From Zygnema cylindricum (lineage: Eukaryota; Streptophyta; Zygnematophyceae; Zygnematales; Zygnemataceae), in contig JBBHKE010000536.1 of NCBI GenBank assembly GCA_037447655.1, forward strand, positions 50,792-114,791: DNA of 64,000 nt. The letters run 5' to 3'. Shown one piece after another: positions 56,254-64,000 of this stretch (the stretch's first letter is position 1; each line of letters starts with the position of its first letter). The position numbers and the translations under genes were made by a program. The notes below the pieces were generated by a model that saw only the letters and a list, made by a program, of their open reading frames with translations, made no database searches and had not been told where the DNA came from.

Positions 56254-59200
56254 ATGGCTGCCTTAGGGCTGTTTCCAGCACAGAAAATCGCTTTACAGAC
56301 GACATTATTTCGCGAAGATAACATAGCATTTACAGCTTCTTGCTCTGCAGTATTGCGGTCCTCTTTTTACACTCAATCTGGTGTTTCAAATTGCAAGTCT
56401 GGAATTTCAGTGAAAGATTCACAACTTTCAACTGTCTCATCTGCTTCATCCTTATTTTTTGCAGCTTCAGAAATCCATGGCATTCACAGAGCTTCCAGAA
56501 CTCTCTCATCTTCTCAACAGACATGGCAGTCTCCTGTTGCTGTTCAAGCAAGTGAAGCAGTTACACAGGAAGAAAAGAAAGGGAGTGGTCAACCAAGAGG
56601 AGGAGAAGAACTGAATGGAACCGGACCGATACCGATTGTATCGGATGAAAATGGTGCTACTACAAGTAAACCGGATGATTTTGGTGAAGTTGAGAAAATT
56701 TTGTCGAGTAGAGTTGTCGAAAGAAAGACACAATATTTGATTCAGTGGAAAGATGATCATCCGGACAGCTGGGAACCGGCTGAGAATATTGCAAGAGATG
56801 TCACTGCTCCTTATGAAGATGAATGGTGGACAGCCGCCAAGAAAGCAAGTGATCAGAAAATGCAAGAATTGCTGGAAGGTGGGAGGGATGTGGACTCCAT
56901 TGATGAGAATCAACGCACTGCCTTGCATTTTGCAGCCGGTCTCGGCTCTGAAAAGGTAAATGTCACACTATCCTAACCATGTTATAATCAGAAACTTGAA
57001 TAGTGTGTGTGTGTTTATGTGTGTGATGTTTTTTGTTTAACTAGGGTTTTGTATTTTTCTTATAACCAGTAATACCAGCTATAATCTTTCTATTGACTGG
57101 TGTGCGTGTGTGTATTTTTTATTTTTTTTTTAACTCGGTTTTTTATGTGAATTTTTGAGAATTTCGTCATTTCCCCCCGGTTTATGTAGGGTTTTTGCAT
57201 GTTTTTTTGAGGTTTTTGGGCAGTAAACGTTTCAAGGTTTAAGAGTTGTTCAATGGTGAATTTATTCAAGGGTTGTGACGTCATAACCACGGTTAAGTTT
57301 GTAAGGGGATGGCAAAGTTGTTCAAGAAAGCTGGAATTCTGTTCTCGTTTTGGCTTTTTTTTGTCGTTTTTGGAATTTGCTTCTTGGCTTTCTTGATATT
57401 TTTTTTGTGAAATTTGTTGATTGGCTTTATTTTTCTGTCTTGTGGAATTTCTGCTCCAGGTAAGAAGTTGGTTGTATAGAGTAGCTGCTTTTTGCTTTGC
57501 ACCTCGTAACGCTATCAAATAGTTTTAATAATACTAATTGTGTTCTTCTCAACACTAATTGGTAAGCAATTGAAAATCGTCCAAGTCGCTTGACCCTTAA
57601 ATCCGGATTAATACTAAATAAAACCCCACATTACATAATTTTTTAACGCTAGTAGCAATCATGGTCTACTCCGTGAATCGCTATTATCATTAATTTGGTG
57701 CCAGTCTTTCTTGCACTCTGACCACAAAATATTGTTAATAACAAAAATTATTATTTTTTAGCCCTAGTTCTTCAATTGGTTCCAAATTAGACACGTCATT
57801 TGGAGCTGAATTAAAATCAATAACACTAAGTAAATCTGACGCTATTAATTTATTAACTATAGTAGCTATCGACGGTGTAGTCTATGGCTGAGCTTTCAAA
57901 AAGTGTCATCAAAATTACAGTACCAAATGATGGCATTATCTTTTTCAGCAGATTGCTTTTAAAAAAAAATAAAAAATGATTGTTTGAAGTTTCTTTTTTT
58001 GACTCTAATGTTGCTAACTGAATCTATTGATGATGAACATAGGCAAATTTCATTGGTCTGGACCTTTTATGCTGATGCAGTTTCGGGCCGATTGATGGAA
58101 CTCTTAGACTTTCTTTTTTTTCCATATTGTAAATGGAATCTTTATTGAATTGCTTGTTTTGATTTTCTCACTATAAACAGCACCACACAGATTTTGATTT
58201 GTGGAGGTATGGAGAGTATCAAATTATGCGCTTGAAAATTGTTAATGTTTCTATTTAATTACTATCTGTGGTTTTGGTAATTTTGAACATTTTCCACTGT
58301 TATAAGTGTACAAGATTAAATCTACAAGACTGCAACCAAAACTATTCTTTGGTAAAGCTAAATTCATACTTTGTCTTGTACTCCTTCGGCTTTTTTGTAC
58401 ATTTCGAAGCAAAAAAGCAGTGAACTGTTTGTTGAGTGTAGAACTCCCAATTCCCAATAATGACGGATGACCGCAAAGCAACAGGCAGTTTCTTGTCAAC
58501 CAATCAGGGTTCAGAATTTGTGGTGAAGTTTTCGTATTTTTCCGCGCCTGTTGTGTGGTTCATCGCCAATAAGAGTTTTAACCGGAACTGTCGGTAGAAA
58601 AACAGGACCAAATAAAACAACGCATCAATTTTCGGATGAGATTCAGCTTTCAATTTTCTGACAAGATTTGTGGTTTTTGTTTGCAGTGTGTGAAGTTTCT
58701 GGTGAATTCTGGTGCGAATATTCATTGGCAAGACAAAGACGGGTTTACTGCTCTTCATATTGCCGCAGGCTATGTTCATACAACGGTTGTTAAGGCGCTT
58801 TTAGAGTTTGGGGCGGATCCTGAGGCAGAAGATGCCCAAGGTCGAAGCGTTCTCCAATTGGCACAACAACTATTGGAGAAAACTCCCAAAGCTAACCCAA
58901 TGCAGGTAAGCTTATATTTTTTTTTGTAAAAATGGCCCTCCTTTTCACATATATTTTTTTCTTTTTTTCAGTCTGTGTGACTGTCAGCAGTTCTGGGAGT
59001 AAAAGGAGGTCGAAGTTTGATTACGTTGTAGGTTTCGCTATGGGTTTAAATGAGTTTCAGATGCATAGCTGCAGAAGCAGTTGCATTCTGTTTTTATCGT
59101 TTATCTGCAGTTATGTTGTTTGCAAGGTTCTGTCAATAACTCCAGGTTTTAAATATATTATGGTTACATATTTAGAGAGCCATTTTGAGGGGGTTTTCAG

Positions 59201-61538
59201 TCATGTGACCCAACATTGTTTTTCCAGACAGTTCTAATCCCTTGTTATTTACTGGGTTCATGGTCCTCACAATGTACTGACTGAGTGAGGATAGTCAAAT
59301 GTGCGCAAAAAAATGGAAACGTGATAATGTGGTTTCCTCGTAATACTCGAAAACCGTTAGCTTATAGTACGGGGCTACCACATATAGCTTTTTCTATTGT
59401 GTTCGCACATTTGAATTTTCTGTATACATTATCCACAGTACAGAAGGACCTTGTAGTTGAATTACAGTTTTTGAGTAGTGTCGAGATGGAGGTGCTTAAG
59501 TTTATTCACCATATTCACCTCCTTATTTTGTGGACGCGATCCTGACCGCCCAATCATGTCTTTTGGTGTGTGTGGATAATTTTGTGTTCTTGATACAGTG
59601 GAGGAAAGTTTTGAGCAGTCAGTGCCATATTCCACTCTTAGGAAGAATATATTTTGGCAGCTAGTGCTGTATCCCACTCCTAAACAGAAAATATTTTGGC
59701 AGCTAGTGCCATATTCCACTCCTACGCTGAATGTATTTTGGAAGCTAGCGGTGTTATTGATTTCAATTTTATGTATATATTTTTTTTAATGAAAGTTTTT
59801 CCAAGCCGTCGTGTCAATTCTGACCGAACCAAACATTATCCAGTCTAAAAACAGTAGTTCGGAATAAGTTTGTAAATAAGTTCGATCCTTGAGTCGCAGG
59901 CACGGCCAAACGCCTATGTGGGTTAAAATCTCGTATTTCCCTCCACCTGTGGGATAACCTGCACATGTTCACAGCTTAGTGATGTCTTTCTTGTATTTTT
60001 ATTGCGTGAATATTGGATCTAGTAGTTTGTGTGTGTATATAAGTATTAGATTGGCAATAAAGAGATATTGCCTGCGAGGCATGTCTGTGTGTAAGGGGAA
60101 TACATAGTGCTATTTTATCATTTGAGAACGATCGGATTGAGTAGATTCCTAAAAACACGATCTGAAAACTCCTTTAGAGGAATGAACTTAGCTGACATTT
60201 TTTACTTAATGCAAGCCGAGAAAGAGATGTTACACAGTGCATAACGGTAATTAATTGCATCTCTCCTGGATGTGGCAATATAGTGCAGTCCACTTGAAAT
60301 AACCTTGTTGGAGCTATATATATATGTGTATATGCATTTGTATAATTTATGCATATACACACAAAAGGAGTGTAAAATGATTTTTCAGCAACGAGTGGAT
60401 GCTGCTCTATTAGTACATCCCTCCCTCTACAAAACTAAAGCCCTTGTCTGATATTCAGCTTGTAATACATTACACAGTACTCGATTGCTGATGGTATTGC
60501 AAGTAATCGCATTCATCATACAGAAAGCTATATGATTTATACATTTTCTGTATGATTACTGCCATTACTGGCCAGTAATGCCAGTAATTTCGGATGTGTA
60601 ATTGCTAGTATTGTATATTTGACGACCTTGAAAGTTTAATATTTATCGAGTTTGCTGTTAAATTCTGATATTGCGATGGCTGGTGATAATCGGCCGATAA
60701 CTATCGCAGCCTGTACAAAAATCTTCACCAGACGCTTGGTATCTTCACCGAATACACTCGACCGGAAAATTTACGTGCTGTCAAACATTTGGTACAAATT
60801 GATTACGGTGTGGTACAATGTAGCGTACTGTACTGAGAAACTTTTTCCAGCCTTGATATTGTAGGAAAAAACGTTTGAAGAATACAGGAAAATGGTATGG
60901 ATATTGGTGATATTGCGACGATGTATCGCTATTATCGGTGATACGGTATATTGTTTATCAAGACTCACAGAAAAACTCATATGGACTATCGGCAAAACCT
61001 GTTCAATATACAACACTAGTAATGATCCTAAAACTGTCAATGAAAGAAAGAAAAAGAAGTCAAACAAATTGCTGATATTTTTTTTTTCAAATTCGATTGA
61101 TGTATTTTGCAGTTCGCAAGACGGATGGCACTTGACCAAGTGGTAAAACTTTTGGATGAAGCAACCTTTGAAGAAGTTGAGGTGGAACAAGTACTCGACA
61201 AACGAGTGGTCGAAGGCAAAATCGAGTTTCTTGTGAAATGGAGTGACGATTCAGAAGACAGTTGGGAGCCTATTGAAAATATAGGGGAGGATTTGGTGCG
61301 AGATTTTGAAGAGGGTTTAGAATATGGAATTGCGGAAAAAGTTATTGAAAAGAGGGAAACTAAAGAAGCCGGAGTCGAGTATTTGGTGAAGTGGGCCGAT
61401 TCGGAAGACACTTGGGAACCGGAGGAGAATGTGGCCGCGGAGATTATTGCTGAATTCGAGGGAGTAACAGTAGAAGTGGTAGAGAAGAGGTTAAAAAAGA
61501 AGCTCGAAGAAAAAACCCTAAGCCCTAGAAAACCCTAA
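56254..61538 (+). CDS. CAO: Chloroplast signal recognition particle 43 kDa protein
   Basis: cpSRP43 binds light-harvesting chlorophyll proteins in the stroma and, with cpSRP54, delivers them to the thylakoid insertase Alb3 (family knowledge). Exons: 56254-56955, 58687-58905 and 61113-61538, all GT-AG and phase 0, giving 448 residues. Residues 1 to about 100 are Ser/Ala-rich, consistent with a plastid transit peptide. Chromodomain 1 includes VEKILSSRVVERKTQYLIQW and DSWEPAENI. Ankyrin repeats follow, spanning the first intron (DENQRTALHFAAGLGSEK, then DKDGFTALHIAAGYVHTTVV and DAQGRSVLQLAQQLLE). Chromodomain 2 (VVEGKIEFLVKWSDDSEDSW) and chromodomain 3 (GVEYLVKWADSEDTWEPEEN) are in exon 3. The order CD1-ANK-CD2-CD3 is diagnostic. 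Compared with higher-plant proteins (about 370 residues) the N-terminus and tail are longer. Intron 1 holds a MITE and intron 2 a minisatellite. Confidence 0.93.
57669..57877. mobile_element. TA-flanked MITE, 209 bp, in cpSRP43 intron 1 (MITE-6)
   Basis: The left end is CTCCGTGAATCGCTATTAT and the right end AGTAGCTATCGACGGTG, diverged inverted repeats of the same family, with TA at 57667-57668 and 57878-57879. It lies well clear of the splice sites. Confidence 0.7.
59595..59740. repeat. Three-copy tandem repeat in cpSRP43 intron 2
   Basis: A unit of about 46-49 bp containing TTTTGGCAGCTAGTG and ATTCCACTCCTA is repeated three times, with changes between copies. Confidence 0.75.
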
Positions 61539-63195
61539 AACACGAGCGAATTGTCCAAGGCAAAACCCATGGTTCGATTTAGATACTAGCGTATGAGGCT
61601 TTATGTACGCACAAGTCTTGTGACATTAATAAGGTAATACGGTGAAAGAAAAAAGAAAAGTAAAGTAGCATGTTGGTGGGCCGAACATCTGGAAGTGGCT
61701 AATGCAAAAATTAATTATCTTATTGGTTCGTTGCTCCATTTTCAGAAATGCTTAAGAAAACCCAAAAAACAATACCATTTCAAGTCGTCTTTGACAACTG
61801 TCTTGTTTGCTTTTTAGACAAGTGTCAGGAAACAGACTAATGAAAAGTATCTAGAATATTTGGTCTTTCCCATAGTTTGTCATTCAGGATGGGACTCCAG
61901 GGAATCGGTTGTTGCATTAGTTTAGTAGAATCATTCGTGTTTACTGTAATATTTGACCTTAAATATTTGTTCGATTATCAATTTGTTTGAGGTTTTCTTC
62001 ACATTGTAACATGCTACAGAAAGTTTTCGTTAGTCCAATTATGTGCTCACGGATATTTGAATGAAGACGCAGAGACAGTTTTCAAGTGAAAGTTTCCCAT
62101 CAGGGTCGATATTTGGAGGAAGAAATTGTTTTTCTTGAAGGCGTTTTGTATGATATCGTGTTATACATGTGATGCTACATTGTAACTCGTTGTTGGCATT
62201 ATTAACACTACTTTGGTGCTGGGTTTTCTGTTGCCTTCTGATAACTAGATTTAGGTAATAATATACTAAATGATTGGTCTTAATGCTAATTTTAACCCTT
62301 CCGTTTTTTTTAACCCTTTTTTTTAATTCAGAAAAATCCGCCACGCTCCCAGCCTCTGAGCTTCTGGGGGTGCTTCCCACTAACTCTTTACGTACCCAAT
62401 TTCTCATTTTTCCATTCCCTAGTTCCAGATCGGTTATTAGATACACCATTCTATCCACTTTCTCGCTTCACACCTCCTCTGTCGACTACTGCCCTCATAT
62501 ATCGGCTTAGCCTCCCTCATCCTTCTTGGTTTTGTCTGCGCCCGTATTCACGAACCTATGGTATGCATTTGCTCCCCTCTTCCAATTGGATGGTTCATAC
62601 TGCCACACAACACCACAAAATACTATGGCAACATTTGCTTCTAATGGAGGCTTTCCTGTTTCTCGTGAATTTTCACATATTTTTCCACCTCGGCTCATTG
62701 ATTCTCTTTTGCTCCACGATGCCCTTCATATGATTAAGAGGATTGTTTTGGAGGATTGAAGTCCACTCCCTTGAATAGTTTTATTTTAGCAATATTAATG
62801 ATTTTCTTGCGGAAGAAAATGGTTTGTTTTTTCAGCAATTTTTATGTTATTCGTGCGGAAAAAAAAATGTTTTTCTTTTAGCAATTCCAAAAAAGAAAAA
62901 GTTATTTCTTTAGCATTATTTACGATTTTCTTGGCAAAAAAGTCTCGACTGCATTAGTGTCAGTAACATTAAAAGCGATGGGAGCTGACGAGTTTTTACT
63001 GACATGGAACTTACAAAAGTCAACAAAATTCCAGGTCTCAAAAGAGTTAATTGTGCACACAAATTTGTGTTCATATACCGACAAAATTGTCTCAATCATA
63101 AGAAAATTAATAGACGAGATAAAAAGATTCAATAATAAAAAACAAAGTCTCACAAGACCCAAACCGTTCCATTACATGCGGATACATTATTATTA
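61539..63195. other. Intergenic region, no gene seen
   Basis: The cpSRP43 3' UTR is at the left and the end of the minus-strand exon at the right. Small frames at 62039-62458 (minus) and 62274-62510 (plus) show no domain. I see no MITE or LTR here. Confidence 0.5.
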
Positions 63196-63477
63196 TTATG
63201 GCAATCCATCGTTCTTTTTCACAATTAAAGGAACATTATCCAAAGTTATCGGACCCAACGCCCCGCTTCTAAAAAGTCGCAAAAGGTGACGTCCCACTAG
63301 CGACCATCCTTCTTCCCCTTCTGCGGCCACTTTGAAACTTTTTCGTAAAAACTTCATTTGAGCTTCAATGTAGGCTTTCATTATCTCATTTTCGTCGTTT
63401 TCTGTGCCGGCTTCTGAATGGTCCAGAGGCAAAGCTAATGCCTCGGTCACGTATTCAGCTTGACTCGGCCTCTGTAA
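63196..63477 (-). CDS. Terminal exon of a possible MTG1/YlqF-type GTPase
   Basis: On the minus strand an acceptor (CCGGGCAG at 63478-63485) opens a 93-codon frame ending in TAA at 63196. It reads QRPSQAEYVTEALALPLD, then KAYIEAQMKFLRKSF and LLRLFRSGALGPITLDNVP. The R-S/T-G-x-L-G-x-x-T-L-D pattern is like the C-terminus of circularly permuted mitochondrial or plastid ribosome-assembly GTPases (MTG1/RbgA/DGP). No G motif is present, since the upstream exons would lie beyond 63650 or outside the window. The call is tentative. Confidence 0.4.
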   Translation of the reverse strand, partial: LQRPSQAEYVTEALALPLDHSEAGTENDENEIMKAYIEAQMKFLRKSFKVAAEGEEGWSLVGRHLLRLFRSGALGPITLDNVPLIVKKNDGLP

Positions 63478-63485
63478 CTGCCCGG

Positions 63486-63640
63486 AAAAAAAGGAGAGGG
63501 AGAGGGAGAGGGAGAGGGGGAGTGGGAGGGAGGGGAAGGGAGAGGGGAAAGGAGAGAGGAGGGGAGAAGGGGAGGGAGAGGAGGGGAGGGGAGGGGGGGG
63601 AGGGGGATGAGGGGGAGAAAGGACAAGAGAAACAGGAAAG
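63486..63640 (-). repeat. Long polypyrimidine tract next to the 63196-63477 exon
   Basis: About 150 bases are almost pure C and T on the minus strand, ending at the CCGGGCAG acceptor. It is a microsatellite-like CTCCC expansion that also serves as the pyrimidine tract of the 3' splice site. It creates Pro/Ser-rich shadow frames on the minus strand and Gly/Arg/Glu-rich ones on the plus strand. Confidence 0.75.
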
Positions 63641-64000
63641 GGGAATACAAAAATCAATAATAAACAGACAGTCCACTCAAATAGGAATGGAATGGACAAA
63701 AAGGTACGGAATGGAACGGATACCACCAACATCATCTGGATTTTCAACTGGAAGAGCTAAAAAAAGCTTCACTTTTGAATATTTTAAGGGGACAGACGAC
63801 TTCAGTTACATTTTTTCAACTCTCCCAGATTCATATCTGTCCACACTAATTCATGATTTGTATTGCAAAAATTAATGTTTTCAATTAATGTTCGCCGGTG
63901 AAAACTGTCAATTAAGGATTTCATTTCACATTGCAACCTCAGTAATTCTGGTTCAGTGATGTACATTTTCAAAATTCCCACATTAATTCATCTACTGTAC
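63641..64000. other. Window end, no feature recognised
   Basis: On the minus strand this should be intron or exon of the gene ending at 63196. I could not identify a coding exon. Confidence 0.35.

Noticed and set aside
57090-57518. Lys/Asn-rich minus-strand frame in cpSRP43 intron 1
   Set aside because: A complement of T-rich intron sequence without homology or a start context.

Overview
The window is nuclear DNA of a plastid-bearing green-lineage eukaryote. It carries a complete gene for cpSRP43, the plastid LHC-protein chaperone found only in plants and green algae, and other genes have GT-AG introns of 150 to 2,200 bp. The rest is AT-rich, repeat-dense DNA. A Ty3 retrotransposon that encodes a DNA cytosine methyltransferase points to a streptophyte (charophyte) alga, because retrotransposon-borne methyltransferases have been described there. 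The species cannot be named from the sequence.

Host genes, left to right: RRP1/Nop52 (minus strand, 615-2639, intronless); the first exon of an alpha/beta-hydrolase-like gene (33032-, fragment); a TTK/MPS1 kinase (plus, 42299-48352, six exons deduced here); proteasome subunit alpha type 4 (minus, 51531-54265, two exons, one apparent 1-bp frameshift); cpSRP43 (plus, 56254-61538, three exons); and a terminal exon of a possible MTG1-type GTPase (minus, 63196-63477). The products span ribosome biogenesis, spindle checkpoint, proteolysis and plastid protein targeting, and show no functional clustering.

From 2.7 to 41 kb the window is a nest of mobile DNA. The substrate is an unclassified repeat, here called R1: copy A at 3654-7263 resuming at 36858, copy B at 37517-41250, and a fragment, copy C, at 54951-55620. 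Copy A is split by a minus-strand Ty3/gypsy element (7264-36857) with 970-bp LTRs, an initiator-tRNA-Met-like primer-binding site, a polypurine tract and a near-perfect 5-bp target duplication. Its gag gene is interrupted by about 21 kb of younger material. That material holds a solo terminal unit, pieces of two plus-strand Ty3 elements, a gag-only copia-like element, about 3.8 kb containing the hydrolase exon, and an assembly gap of 10 N.

The most interesting object is the plus-strand Ty3 element at about 16.8-29.8 kb. Its order is gag, protease, a DNMT3-like cytosine-C5 methyltransferase, reverse transcriptase, RNase H, DDE integrase and a C-terminal PHD finger. It therefore once carried both a writer and a reader of chromatin marks. 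Its terminal sequences are arranged as B-A-B rather than as plain LTRs, which resembles split direct repeats. This copy is decayed by stops in gag, the methyltransferase and RT, although the integrase-PHD frame is open for 407 codons.

A family of TA-flanked MITEs with CACCG termini (about 210 and 500 bp) recurs upstream of RRP1, in R1 copies A and C, next to copy B and in a cpSRP43 intron. Comparing R1 copies A and B gives a filled and an empty site that fix its 2-bp target duplication.
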